A DNA stretch of 64,000 nt from Halodesulfovibrio sp. GTDB lineage: Bacteria; Desulfobacterota; Desulfovibrionia; Desulfovibrionales; Desulfovibrionaceae. The position numbers and the translations under genes were made by a program. The stretch is taken from assembly GCF_025210605.1 (NCBI RefSeq), contig NZ_JAOARI010000024.1:62001-126000 (forward strand). Direction: 5' to 3'. The notes below the pieces were generated by a model. That model was not told where the DNA came from. It was given only the letters and a program-made list of their open reading frames with translations, and ran no database searches. This document shows positions 1 through 8,542 of the stretch, one piece after another. Every line of letters starts with the position of its first letter. Position 1 is the stretch's first letter.

Positions 1-267
1 CTGGAACAGATAGCCAATTTCAGCGCGCAATGTACGAAATTCTTTTTCATCTTTTAATTGAGAGCCTGCATAGGTTACGCAGCCCTTGTGCGGCTTTAAA
101 ATCCCCATGGCAGTAAGAAACAGTGTTGTTTTGCCGCTGCCGTTGTCTCCCAGTACACCAAGGCGGGAACTAGGATATAGCTCCAGATTTGCGCCTGAGA
201 GCGCAGGAGCAGCAGCGCCAGCATAGGTATAGTGGATATCGGTAAGCGAAAGTAGCGGATTGGTCAT
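1..267 (-). CDS. cbiO: ECF transporter ATP-binding subunit (CbiO/NikO type), 3' part missing
   Basis: This is the N-terminal 89 residues of an ABC ATPase; the gene leaves the window at position 1. A Walker A motif (GDNGSGKTT, about residues 40-48) is visible and the last residues in the window are the Q-loop region (YLFQ). The ATG at 265-267 shares one base with the TAA of the upstream cbiQ gene, so the two are translationally coupled. With the adjacent CbiQ and CbiM it would power an energy-coupling-factor importer for cobalt or nickel at the inner membrane. The missing two thirds should contain the signature motif and Walker B. Family assignment is firm from motif and context; the metal is an inference. 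Confidence 0.88.
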   Translation of the reverse strand, partial: MTNPLLSLTDIHYTYAGAAAPALSGANLELYPSSRLGVLGDNGSGKTTLFLTAMGILKPHKGCVTYAGSQLKDEKEFRTLRAEIGYLFQ

Positions 268-1034
268 TAGAGTAACTCCATAAGCTGAAAATAATCGGCA
301 GCAAGTAAAGCTACCCCTGTTAACCCAATGACTGACGCAACAATTGTATCGGCTTTGCGGGCGGGCAGTCTGTGCAGAGAGTGGAAGGTTCCTGTAAAAC
401 CACGAAGTTTCATTGCGTTAGAAACTCTTTCGGCTCTGTCGTGACTTTTAATTAGCACCATAGCAATGAGGTTTGCATAGGTTTTGTAGGTGTGACTGTT
501 GGTTTTGGGTACAAACCCGCGTAGCGTTGCGGCGGTGGACAGGCGTTTGTATTCTTCAAGAATTACATGAAGATAGCGCCATGTAAAAAGGAACAATAAG
601 CTGAGCTTCTGCGGAACTCGAAGTTTGGCTAGCCCTGCTCCGATATCTGTAACTTCCGATGTTGCAAGCAGGGCAATGAAAGCTGTGATAATCGCGTTCG
701 ATTTGAGTGTAATCAGCAAGGTAATGTCAATACCCTCGCGAGTGACGGTGAATCCACCCCATGAAAAAAGAGGAGTGCCTGCTGTTGAAACTGGCAATGT
801 CAGCCAGAGAAAGCCTATAAAGATATTGACGAACACAAGGCGTCTTAAAAGTATTCGTGCTGGAAGTTGAGCGATGAAGAGCAGTGTGCTCCCGGCAATC
901 AGTGCAACAGCGGCAGCAGGAATGGTTGTCAGCATAGCAGTGCAGACAGAGAATATGGTGGCAGCAGCAATTTTAGCTGCGGCATCCATAGTATGAAATG
1001 GACTTGTGCCTTCGGCGAATGATTCAAGTGCCAT
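267..1034 (-). CDS. cbiQ: ECF transporter transmembrane subunit CbiQ (T component)
   Basis: A 255-residue membrane protein of the CbiQ family, which couples the ATPase to the substrate-binding subunit. Four or five hydrophobic segments lie in the first 135 residues. Two cytoplasmic Ala/Arg-Gly signature motifs follow, AATLRGF near residue 168 and AMKLRGF near residue 207; these coupling helices contact the ATPases. It starts 3 bp after the cbiM stop and overlaps the ATPase gene by one base, so the three form one operon read leftwards. No cbiN lies between cbiM and cbiQ, so this is a MQO arrangement. Confidence 0.92.
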   Translation of the reverse strand: MALESFAEGTSPFHTMDAAAKIAAATIFSVCTAMLTTIPAAAVALIAGSTLLFIAQLPARILLRRLVFVNIFIGFLWLTLPVSTAGTPLFSWGGFTVTREGIDITLLITLKSNAIITAFIALLATSEVTDIGAGLAKLRVPQKLSLLFLFTWRYLHVILEEYKRLSTAATLRGFVPKTNSHTYKTYANLIAMVLIKSHDRAERVSNAMKLRGFTGTFHSLHRLPARKADTIVASVIGLTGVALLAADYFQLMELL

Positions 1035-1037
1035 AAG

Positions 1038-1694
1038 CTACTCTGTTGTGGTGCTAGGTGTTGCTTGGGGCGTAGTTGTCTGTGCTGGTGAAGCAATAGT
1101 GAACGGGAAGACCTGCGGGCTAACCTTGGCAAGAAATGTCACAATAACTGCGGAGATAAGTCCCTCAATAATCATGACAGGTACACTGGAAGCCAATAAA
1201 ATTTTTGCTGAATTGAGGAAGTTATCGCCCCCAAGAGCCAGTGTGCCAGATGTGAGCAAGGCTGAAAGTGCAACAGCTGTCATACCGCACAGAAATGCTG
1301 CCATGCGTAGGGAAAATGTCCCCTTAGTAAACATTGGTCGGAAAATATAAAAACAGATGACTGGCGGAAGCGCCATATTGAGCGTGTTGACACCTAGGCT
1401 TGTGATGCCGCCAAATTGGAACAGGATGGCTTGCAACGTAAGGGCAATGAGAATGGCAGGGAATGCTACCCAGCCGAGAAGTAATCCAAGCAATCCATTA
1501 AGAATTAGATGACCGGAAACAGGTCCTATAGGGATATGGATAAGAGAAGCAACAAAGAAAGAAGCTGAGAGTATTGCTGTCGTCATAAGGTTTTCAGAAT
1601 CGAGCTTTTTCAAGCCGATAAAAACTCCTCCTGCTGATAATGCAGCGCAGGAAGCAAGAATGACGGGCGGAAGGACACCTTCGGCAATATGCAT
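1038..1694 (-). CDS. cbiM: Cobalt/nickel substrate-specific component CbiM
   Basis: A 218-residue membrane protein that begins MHIAEGVLPP, the hallmark N-terminus of CbiM/NikM proteins; in that family Met1, His2 and a later His bind the metal. Six to seven hydrophobic segments follow, then a soluble Thr/Pro/Gln-rich tail of about 25 residues. It is the first gene of the leftward operon. CbiM and NikM are not separable by eye, so cobalt versus nickel is open. A nickel-linked LarA-like gene at 29.8 kb and a weak NikR-like site upstream lean towards nickel. No cobalamin riboswitch could be recognised in the short leader. Confidence 0.9.
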   Translation of the reverse strand: MHIAEGVLPPVILASCAALSAGGVFIGLKKLDSENLMTTAILSASFFVASLIHIPIGPVSGHLILNGLLGLLLGWVAFPAILIALTLQAILFQFGGITSLGVNTLNMALPPVICFYIFRPMFTKGTFSLRMAAFLCGMTAVALSALLTSGTLALGGDNFLNSAKILLASSVPVMIIEGLISAVIVTFLAKVSPQVFPFTIASPAQTTTPQATPSTTTE

Positions 1695-1761
1695 AGTTCT
1701 TTCCAGTGAAATATGGTTATTGGATGCCTATCAATATCATTGACTGAAGGTTATCGTCAAC

Positions 1762-1787
1762 GTGTTACGAATTTAAAAAAATAGCAC
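1762..1787. promoter_or_regulatory. Candidate NikR-like operator upstream of cbiM
   Basis: GTGTTAC at 1762-1768 is followed after 12 bases by ATAGCAC, an imperfect inverted half-site. From memory, the NikR motif described for deltaproteobacteria is GTGTTAC, 13-14 bases, GTAACAC. One half is exact; the other matches 5 of 7 and the spacing is one base short. It sits about 70 bp upstream of cbiM. This is weak evidence. Confidence 0.25.
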
Positions 1788-1810
1788 GCCTTGTCGTTTG
1801 AGTGACAGAC

Positions 1811-1841
1811 AGCCCTTTCCCCCATGATGGGAGAAAGGGCT
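1811..1841 (-). terminator. Stem-loop downstream of the first nhaD
   Basis: A perfect 9-bp stem (AGCCCTTTC / GAAAGGGCT) is continued by CCC/GGG after one mismatch and closes on ATGAT. It lies just 3' of the nhaD gene on the minus strand. There is no clear T-run, so it may act as an mRNA 3'-end stabiliser as much as a terminator. Confidence 0.5.
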
Positions 1842-1859
1842 ATCCTGTTTTACAGTTAG

Positions 1860-3308
1860 TTAAAAGAAGATGAAGGTAACCATAAGGAATATAGGGATAA
1901 GGATGCCGAATGACCATGCCATATAGCCGAAGAAACTAGGCATTTTTACACCCTGATCTTCTGCAATAGCACGCACCATAAAGTTCGGTGCGTTACCAAT
2001 ATAGGTGTTAGCACCCATAAATACAGCACCTGCGGAAACTGCCAGCAAGGTGCTTGCCATATCCCCCATAAGGTGAGCAGCGTCTCCACCCGCAGTGTTG
2101 AAGAACACAAGGTAGGTAGGAGCGTTGTCGAGGAATGAAGACAGGATACCTGTCAGCCAGAAGTACATAACGTTAACAGGCTCGCCGTTTGTGTCTGTTA
2201 CCATGTTAATAACAGAAGCAAGAGCACCGTCTTTGCCTGCTTTAAGGATAGCAATTGCTGGAATCATGGAAAGGAAGATGCCGATAAACAGCTTGCCTAC
2301 TTCCTGAATCGGGAACCAGTTAAAGTCATTAAGACGACGACATTCGTTGTCGGTCAATTTTAAGGACAGTCCTGTGATAATGAGCAGGAGAACATCACGG
2401 ACGACATTCTGCAATTCCACATGAACATGGTACACGTTGAATTCAACGTGTGGATTCCACATGCCGGAAAGCAGTACAGCACCGATTACACCGATAAGCA
2501 GAATAAGGTTTACTTTGCCGTCGAGACCGAGTTTTTCGCCACCGCAAGCGTCGGCACCCTCTGGGGATGGACGTCCTTCTTTTCCGAAAAGGTAGGTGTC
2601 GAGAATAAAGTATATGCCGGTCAGAACTGTTGCAGTAAACAGCATTGGAAGCAGCATGTGTTTAGTTGTCCAGAAGAAGTCTACGCCTTGCAGGAAGCCG
2701 AGAAAGAGTGGCGGGTCACCAAGTGGAGTAAGGGAGCCACCAATGTTTGCTACAAGGAAGATAAAAAAGACAACTGAATGAATTTTGTATTTACGGTGTG
2801 CGTTAGCACGCAACAGTGGGCGGATAAGCAACATTGCTGCGCCTGTTGTTCCCATCCAGCTGGCAAGTGCTGTACCGATAACTAAGATGAGTGTGTTGAT
2901 GACAGGAGTGCCCACCAAAGAACCGGTAAGCCGTACGCCGCCTGCAACAGTAAAAAGTGTCAGCAAAAGGATGATGAACGGGAAATACTCTAATAGAAGC
3001 GCGTGTAGTGTTTCGTAGAGCGCAAGTGAAAAACCAAACTTAACTGTGAATGGTACAAGAAAGCATAAAGCCCAGAATAAAGAAATTTTTCCGAAGTGGT
3101 GATGCCAGAAGTGCGGAGCAACTAAAGGCAAAATAGCAATGGAAAGTAACATACAGGCAAATGGCAGCACCCATATGCTAGAAAGAGCAGCACCATCAAG
3201 GTGCGGTGCTCCAGCAGCAGAAGAAGCAACTGCAACGCACGGCAGCAAAAGCGTTGCAAGTAACGTCAGTAGTTTTGTAAACAACATAGAAGGTTTACCC
3301 ATCAACAT
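1860..3308 (-). CDS. nhaD: Na+/H+ antiporter, NhaD family (first copy)
   Basis: A 482-residue inner-membrane antiporter of the NhaD/ArsB superfamily that should exchange cytoplasmic Na+ for H+ or the reverse. It has an N-terminal signal-like hydrophobic segment followed by 11-12 hydrophobic helices. Conserved blocks include TPLGDPPLFLGFL and LSSFLDNAPTYLVFFN, typical of NhaD. The start at 3308 is chosen because GGAG lies 10 bases upstream; the Met two codons later is too far from it. The protein is very similar over its full length to the next gene upstream (second nhaD). The main difference is a shorter central loop without the Cys/Asp-rich insertion. Confidence 0.9.
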   Translation of the reverse strand: MLMGKPSMLFTKLLTLLATLLLPCVAVASSAAGAPHLDGAALSSIWVLPFACMLLSIAILPLVAPHFWHHHFGKISLFWALCFLVPFTVKFGFSLALYETLHALLLEYFPFIILLLTLFTVAGGVRLTGSLVGTPVINTLILVIGTALASWMGTTGAAMLLIRPLLRANAHRKYKIHSVVFFIFLVANIGGSLTPLGDPPLFLGFLQGVDFFWTTKHMLLPMLFTATVLTGIYFILDTYLFGKEGRPSPEGADACGGEKLGLDGKVNLILLIGVIGAVLLSGMWNPHVEFNVYHVHVELQNVVRDVLLLIITGLSLKLTDNECRRLNDFNWFPIQEVGKLFIGIFLSMIPAIAILKAGKDGALASVINMVTDTNGEPVNVMYFWLTGILSSFLDNAPTYLVFFNTAGGDAAHLMGDMASTLLAVSAGAVFMGANTYIGNAPNFMVRAIAEDQGVKMPSFFGYMAWSFGILIPIFLMVTFIFF

Positions 3309-3703
3309 AAACTCAAACTCCTTTTCTCAATCCCAGCGTTATTTAAAAAAATAGACTTAGATTCCGCGCATACTATGCTTTTCGAGAAGGAGTCAACGTA
3401 TTCTGGAAGTTGGTGGTTACTCCGGTTAGAAAATGTGTTTTTTCGAAACTGAAGTAATGTGGTGGGAAAAGAGCTTTTTTTGCTGAAACAGAACGTCGAG
3501 TTATATTCAAATTAAATTTTATTCATGTTGAGTATTCAATCCGTGTTTTTTTAACAAACTTTTGATTTGTGCGTACAAACAATATTTTGTGCACAACTCG
3601 GGAGTGATAGTCAGTGTAAATGCTGTCAGCTAACGTTGAGTTCAAGCCAAAAAAAAACGCCCCTGCCAAACGACAGGGGCGTAGCAATCATTCAAACCTG
3701 AAC
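3309..3703. other. Intergenic region between the two nhaD genes
   Basis: About 395 AT-rich bases. The part next to the first nhaD holds its ribosome-binding site (AAAAGGAG) and presumably its promoter. The terminator of the second nhaD lies at 3648-3682. No further gene is visible. Confidence 0.6.
3648..3682 (-). terminator. Rho-independent terminator of the second nhaD
   Basis: A 9-bp GC-rich stem (ACGCCCCTG / CAGGGGCGT, arms 3657-3665 and 3674-3682) is followed on the minus strand by a run of eight or more T. It lies 21 bp after the stop codon of the upstream nhaD. It shows that the two nhaD genes are separate transcription units. Confidence 0.9.
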
Positions 3704-5218
3704 TTAACCGATGAATACAAAGGTGATAAGAACGAAGGTAGGAATAAGGATACCGAAGGACCATGCCATGTAGCCGAAGAAGCTAGGCATTTTTACGCCC
3801 TGATCTTCTGCGATGGAACGAACCATGAAGTTAGGTGCGTTACCGATGTAGGTGTTAGCACCCATGAATACAGCACCAGCGGAGATAGCAAGCAGAGTGC
3901 TTGCCATGTCACCCATAAGATGAACAGCGTCACCACCAGCAGTGTTAAAGAACACAAGGTAGGTAGGAGCGTTATCAAGGAATGAGGAAAGAAGACCGGT
4001 GAGCCAGAAGTACATGGTGTTCACAGGTTCGCCGTTGCTTGTAACCATGTTGATTACAGAAGCAAGAGCACCGTGCTCGCCAGCTTTCAGGATAGCGATA
4101 GCTGGGATCATGGACATAAAGATACCGATGAACAGCTTGCCAACTTCAAGGATCGGGAACCAGTTGAAGTCGTTAAGACGACGGCATTCGTTGTCGGTAA
4201 GTTTAAGAGAAAGACCAGTGATGATAAGCAGAAGAACGTCACGAACAAGGTTCTGAAGTTCAACATGTACGTGATAGATGTTGAAGCTTACGTGCGGGTT
4301 CCACATACCGGACATAAGTACAGCACCGATAACACCGAGGAGCAACAAGAGGTTAACTTTACCATCAAGAGCAAGCTTCGCGTCTGAACCGCAGTCGTAG
4401 ATCTGACGACCATTTTCAAAACGGCAGCTACGGGTAACAGCTTTTTCGTCATTATCGCAGCAATCGGACGGAGGTACTGGTTTGCCTTCTTTAGCAAAGA
4501 GCATTGTGTCGATACCGAAGTAGAGAGCAAGCAAAATTGCAGCAGCAAACAACATGAGAGGCAGCATGTGAGTGGTGGTCCAGAAGAAGGAAACACCTTT
4601 CAGGAAACCGAGGAAGAGTGGTGGGTCACCAAGTGGAGTAAGGGAACCACCGATGTTTGCTACAAGGAAAATGAAGAATACAACGGTGTGTACTTTAAAT
4701 TTACGGTGTGCATTCGCGCGAAGAAGCGGACGAATGAGGAGCATTGCTGCGCCTGTAGTACCCATCCAGCTTGCGAGCATAGTACCGATAAGCAGGATGA
4801 CAGTGTTTACAATTGGAGTACCGACAAGGTTACCTTTAAGGCGAACGCCACCTGCTACTGTAAACAGAGCAAGAAGAAGAACGATGAACGGAATGTACTC
4901 GAGAAGCAGTGCATGAAGTGCTTCGTACAGCGCAAGGGAGAAACCATATGCCATTGTAAACGGCACGAGGAAACAGAGTGCCCAGAAAACAGACACTTTA
5001 CCAAAGTTGTTGTGCCAGAAATGTGGCGCAGCAATTGGACCAATTGCAATTGAAAGCAGCATACAAGCGAATGGAATTACCCAAATCGCAGAAAGCGTTG
5101 ACCCATCGAGATGCGGCGCACCGTGAGATGCGGACGCAAATGCCATAGCAGGGAGCAACACACCTGCTAAAGCCAAGCTAAGGCTTGAAAAAAATTTAGA
5201 TTTCAAAAAATTAAACAC
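3704..5218 (-). CDS. nhaD: Na+/H+ antiporter, NhaD family (second copy)
   Basis: A second NhaD-type antiporter, about 504 residues, closely similar to the first copy over nearly all helices. It differs by an extra hydrophilic loop of about 25 residues near the middle that contains a Cys-Cys pair and several Asp (CCDNDEK...). I place the start at the GTG at 5216-5218, because AAGGAG lies 9 bases upstream of it. The ATG at 5236 overlaps that Shine-Dalgarno sequence and has none of its own. The N-terminus is signal-peptide-like. It has its own leader and terminator. Tandem duplication suggests dosage or specialisation for salt or pH. Confidence 0.9.
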   Translation of the reverse strand: MFNFLKSKFFSSLSLALAGVLLPAMAFASASHGAPHLDGSTLSAIWVIPFACMLLSIAIGPIAAPHFWHNNFGKVSVFWALCFLVPFTMAYGFSLALYEALHALLLEYIPFIVLLLALFTVAGGVRLKGNLVGTPIVNTVILLIGTMLASWMGTTGAAMLLIRPLLRANAHRKFKVHTVVFFIFLVANIGGSLTPLGDPPLFLGFLKGVSFFWTTTHMLPLMLFAAAILLALYFGIDTMLFAKEGKPVPPSDCCDNDEKAVTRSCRFENGRQIYDCGSDAKLALDGKVNLLLLLGVIGAVLMSGMWNPHVSFNIYHVHVELQNLVRDVLLLIITGLSLKLTDNECRRLNDFNWFPILEVGKLFIGIFMSMIPAIAILKAGEHGALASVINMVTSNGEPVNTMYFWLTGLLSSFLDNAPTYLVFFNTAGGDAVHLMGDMASTLLAISAGAVFMGANTYIGNAPNFMVRSIAEDQGVKMPSFFGYMAWSFGILIPTFVLITFVFIG

Positions 5219-5808
5219 AGCGTAAGACTCCTTCATACAAGTTGCGTATCAAAAGATACAAAGCGGATATACCTATGGAATGCTCAATAAAACACGAACT
5301 ATTGACATTTCATATTGCGTGTGGGTGCAATAAAATTCGGTATATTCACGGACTTCTTGGGTTAAGTAGAAGATAAGTGGCTCTTTTACTCGTACACAAT
5401 GCACATTTCAATAGATTCACCGGAAAAAAATATGATTTGCAGCAAGTTAGTTGTTTTAGCTTTGAAAATCGTTTGGTTAGATAATCAAATTTTTTTGCCG
5501 ATAATCAAATATATAACCGGTTTCACTATGTCCGTTCACTGCGTGACAAGAGTTGTAAAAGCCTGTACACCCAACTCGCGTAACTTTTCAAGAAAGAAAT
5601 TGGTTTGATATCAAAATGGGTATCAGCATGCAGTGCTGTTGCAGCATAATATCTAAAGCGGTGTAGCTAATTTTGTACGTAATTTGTATGATTACGGCGC
5701 ATTGTGTCAAAAAAAGTATGTTCTGTGGCAGCATGCCGATATTACAATAACAACACGCCTGTTGCAGGGGCAGCTCCCGGCATACGTACAGGTCATAATG
5801 GTATGCAG
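5219..5808. other. Long intergenic region with an 11-bp direct repeat
   Basis: Nearly 600 AT-rich bases separate the divergent nhaD and RNA methyltransferase genes. GATAATCAAAT occurs at 5480-5490 and again at 5500-5510, exactly 20 bp apart, i.e. on the same face of the helix, which fits a regulator-binding site. No convincing coding region was found. An in-frame extension of the methyltransferase to the GTG at 5704 has neither a ribosome-binding site nor family similarity. Confidence 0.45.
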
Positions 5809-6399
5809 ATGACAAAAGAAAGAACACCTGAAAGAACCGCTAAGCTCGAACGAGTATTAAAGCTTCGTCAAAAAGATTTGACTCTGGTTATGGCTAATGT
5901 GCATGACCCGCATAACGTATCCGCTATTTTGCGTAGCTGTGATGCCTTTGGTGTGCCGAAAGTACATCTTTATTATACTGATACTCCGTTTCCAAAACTT
6001 GGAAACAAATCTTCTGCATCTGCACGGAAATGGGTAGATACTGAGCGTCACGATAATACTGATGAGCTTATGAAGTCCCTTCGTGCACAAGGTATGAAAG
6101 TCCTTGCTACAAGTTGCTCTCCTAATGCTAAACCGCTTCGTGAGTACGATCTTTCAGAGCCAACCGCTGTCATTATGGGAAATGAACACCGTGGGACGGA
6201 TCCGGAGCTTGTAGAAGTTGCGGACGGTGAGGTGTACATTCCAATGTTCGGTATGATTCAGAGCTTTAACGTGTCTGTTGCAGCTGCGGTGATTCTTTCT
6301 GAAGCATCACGTCAACGTCAGATTGCAGGTAAATACGATCAGCCAACCTATTCTGAAGAAGAGTATAAAGAAGTTCTTGAAGATTGGTTGGAACGCTAG
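5809..6399 (+). CDS. trmH: TrmH/SpoU family RNA 2'-O-methyltransferase
   Basis: About 196 residues. It resembles tRNA (guanosine-18 2'-O) methyltransferase TrmH: an N-terminal basic helix, then VHDPHNVSAILRSCDAFG (motif 1, with the catalytic Arg), then IMGNEHRGTDPEL (motif 2) and MFGMIQSFNVSVAAAVIL (motif 3). These form the SAM-binding trefoil knot. The start is set at the Met of MTKERTPERTAK, because TrmH proteins begin about there; reading frame continues upstream to a GTG at 5704 without support. It should modify tRNA, although rRNA is possible for SpoU relatives. It stands alone, followed by a strong terminator. Confidence 0.88.
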   Translation: MTKERTPERTAKLERVLKLRQKDLTLVMANVHDPHNVSAILRSCDAFGVPKVHLYYTDTPFPKLGNKSSASARKWVDTERHDNTDELMKSLRAQGMKVLATSCSPNAKPLREYDLSEPTAVIMGNEHRGTDPELVEVADGEVYIPMFGMIQSFNVSVAAAVILSEASRQRQIAGKYDQPTYSEEEYKEVLEDWLER

Positions 6400-6743
6400 T
6401 CTGATACCACATACTGTTTTTCATCGGACACGGGGAACATAGTTTTTTCCATCCTACAGGATGACAGATTATTAGCATCCACAGAATTTTTGCACGCTTA
6501 CACTGCATAATTTAGATGCAATAAGGCTGCGGGGTTGTGAAATGAATGAGGGCTATCCTAGCAATAGGATAGCCCTTTTTTTGTACATTGTAGTGGAGCA
6601 CAAGCCGTATAGTTGTCAGAAGAAACGTGCTGGCATCGCAGATAAAAGTCTTTGGAGAGTCCAGAGAAGCTTTCTACAGAAAGGAGCTCTGGTCGTCGAA
6701 GACAAAAAACTCAATAGCAAATTACTCGTATTGGATATCTCTG
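6400..6743. other. Intergenic region after trmH
   Basis: Apart from the terminator at 6549-6582, I see no gene or clear signal in this stretch between the convergent methyltransferase and glycosyltransferase genes. Confidence 0.5.
6549..6582 (+). terminator. Rho-independent terminator after trmH
   Basis: A 12-bp perfect stem (AGGGCTATCCTA / TAGGATAGCCCT) closes on the GCAA tetraloop and runs into seven T. It is one of the strongest terminators in the window, about 150 bases after the trmH stop. Confidence 0.93.
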
Positions 6744-7979
6744 CTACAACAGCCCCAAATCTGTAAGCCAGCCTTCATAGAGAGCCTGAAGCTGAACTTC
6801 TTTTGCTTTTCGTGCCCAGTTTGCAAGTCCGGCAGCTTTTTTTGTTAGTGTTCCAATGTCTTCAAGCTGGTTGTCAATGTGCTCAAGTTTGTCATTTGCC
6901 ATTTGGAGTAGACTGTCATTGTTCGCAGCTTCTGCAACAGCTGCCAGTTTGCGGTAGAGCGGCAGCATTGGGAAGAAAAATGTCTGTAGCAGTCTAATGC
7001 CACAGGCTTCTTCAAATCTTCCTGTCGATTCGAGGTATGCAGCAAGTTGAACATAGCCTGTCTGCCAAAGCGGTTCTTCAATAATGAGCGCAAGGCATGT
7101 TGAAGGGTCAGGCGACTCCATCATTTGCTCGTTTAACTCCTGCTCCCGTTCTGGGGTGAGCGTCATATAGCTTTCGAGCCAAGGAGAAACGGTGAACTGG
7201 TAGCCTTCATCTTGAGCAAACCGATGCTTGTCAGGTCCGAAGCATCCCTTGCAGCGGTCATTGAGTCGCATGGTATCAATGCTGAGATCATCCTCGATGA
7301 CTGATGTTGTGTTGTCCGGTTCAAGCAGCGTTGCCTGAGGAACGATATCGATATTCTGGTCGTTGTTACGGATTGCGCAACATAGTTCGAGAACTTCCAT
7401 TCCGGTTTTATATTTTGTGTCGAACTGCCCAGCGTCCTCAAATGTGCTACTACGCATACACATGCCGTTTACAGGCACAGCCTGAAACGAGCGCGGCTTT
7501 GTGACAGCAGGATGTGTTGCCGGGAAAGACGCAAAAAGTGGCTGCGCCCGTAAAGAAGGTGTAAATGTGGTTCCGCAGCTTTGAACACGCCCTGATTGTG
7601 GACAGATAAGCAGTGGTGCTGCAATGCCGGTGGCAGGGTTGCTCGAAAGATATGTCAGCAGCGACGTAATTGCATCTGTCGTGATCTGTGTTCCTGCTTC
7701 GAGGAAAAAGAGGTAATCACCCTTTGCTGCGGTTGCCGCATTGTTGAAAGCACGTGCCCTATCTGCTGGAGCGGTGATTTCGAGAACAGCAGGGCGCACA
7801 GGTAATAAGGGTGCGGCTTCGTTAATGAGTGTAGATACTGCTGGCACTATCTCGCTGCTTGCAGCAATGAGCACTTCGTACTCAATGTCGCTTGGTAGAG
7901 CAGTAAAAGAAGCAATAGATAATGCCGCAGCCTCAGTAGAGCTGGTGCATGAAACAAGAATGGAAAGTGTTGTTGTCAT
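6744..7979 (-). CDS. Glycosyltransferase family 2-like protein
   Basis: About 411 residues. The N-terminal half is a GT-A fold of the family 2 type: TLSILVSC opens the first strand, FNNAATAAKGDYLFFLEAG is the nucleotide-sugar block in which the usual DxD is replaced by L-E-A, and VNGMCMRSSTFEDAGQFD is the acceptor-side motif. The C-terminal part is helical and repeat-like, with Cys-rich segments (RCKGCFG). It probably transfers a sugar to a surface polymer or protein. The start is uncertain: Met at 7979, 8027 or 8057, none with a clear ribosome-binding site; I chose the one next to the first strand. The altered DxD makes activity less certain. No operon partners are visible. Confidence 0.7.
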   Translation of the reverse strand: MTTTLSILVSCTSSTEAAALSIASFTALPSDIEYEVLIAASSEIVPAVSTLINEAAPLLPVRPAVLEITAPADRARAFNNAATAAKGDYLFFLEAGTQITTDAITSLLTYLSSNPATGIAAPLLICPQSGRVQSCGTTFTPSLRAQPLFASFPATHPAVTKPRSFQAVPVNGMCMRSSTFEDAGQFDTKYKTGMEVLELCCAIRNNDQNIDIVPQATLLEPDNTTSVIEDDLSIDTMRLNDRCKGCFGPDKHRFAQDEGYQFTVSPWLESYMTLTPEREQELNEQMMESPDPSTCLALIIEEPLWQTGYVQLAAYLESTGRFEEACGIRLLQTFFFPMLPLYRKLAAVAEAANNDSLLQMANDKLEHIDNQLEDIGTLTKKAAGLANWARKAKEVQLQALYEGWLTDLGLL

Positions 7980-8359
7980 AGGATGTATCTTGCGGTTAGT
8001 GAATTCGATAAAATCGGGCGTTGCCATATATAATGATACGTATAAACAAGTAAACACAAACTGAGGGTCACGAAGAGATTACCTCTGTAACGGCTGAAGC
8101 GTATACCCGATTGCTGAAATATTGTGTTAGTAAACGTATCTCGCAAAACAGGCAACCGTTCTTGAGACAGGACATGCCAACAAGAGGAGTTATGCGAAGC
8201 AGGACAAGGGGCTGATACAGTTTTGTGGGAACTTGATACACGTTGAGACGTTAAAAGTGTCTCAGGAAGGGAGGGTTTGCATCTTAGAACGGAGTCATAT
8301 ATACCCTGTTCATCTTAAAAACTGATACTGACTTTTTAACGAAAAGTTACGGAAAATCA

Positions 8360-8494
8360 ATGAGTAAGATCGACCTCGCAATACAAACACGACATTGGCG
8401 GAAGCCAATGCAGGTTTGGTGCGGGGTAAGTGAAAGGGTGCAGGGCATACGTCCTGTTTCGGATCTGGTACAGTTATGCGGATGGAACGTGTAA
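8360..8494 (+). CDS. Possible 44-residue leader peptide
   Basis: A short frame starting MSKIDLAIQTRHW and rich in Trp, Arg and Cys ends 48 bp before the THUMP methyltransferase gene. A weak GGAAAA precedes the ATG by 3-4 bases. It contains the 8393-8410 hairpin. It could be a leader peptide or chance; I have no homologue in mind and rate it low. Confidence 0.18.
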   Translation: MSKIDLAIQTRHWRKPMQVWCGVSERVQGIRPVSDLVQLCGWNV

Positions 8495-8518
8495 TTTTGC
8501 CGGATTTTTTATTTGTAG

Positions 8519-8535
8519 CTGCACGAAGCGTGCAG
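8519..8535 (+). promoter_or_regulatory. Hairpin overlapping the ribosome-binding site of the next gene
   Basis: CTGCACG (8519-8525) pairs with CGTGCAG (8529-8535) around a 3-base loop. The 3' arm overlaps the first bases of the AGGAG Shine-Dalgarno sequence at 8534-8538. Such a stem would limit ribosome access and could be a translational control point. Confidence 0.4.
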
Positions 8536-8542
8536 GAGAATC

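Larger units (their letters stand above)
7980..8542. other. Long leader region upstream of the THUMP methyltransferase
   Basis: About 560 bases between divergent genes. Visible structures are a 7-bp hairpin with GGAA loop at 8393-8410 (CATTGGC / GCCAATG), a short possible reading frame at 8360-8494, and a hairpin at the start of the next gene (8519-8535). I recognise no known riboswitch or RNA family. Confidence 0.4.

Noticed and set aside
1695-1859. Possible cobalamin riboswitch upstream of cbiM
   Set aside because: The leader is only about 165 bases including another gene's 3' end and shows none of the conserved B12-box sequence.
4568-5053. A 161-codon open frame on the plus strand opposite the second nhaD
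   Set aside because: It is antisense to conserved NhaD helices, rich in Cys/Glu/Lys by complementarity, with no ribosome-binding site of note.
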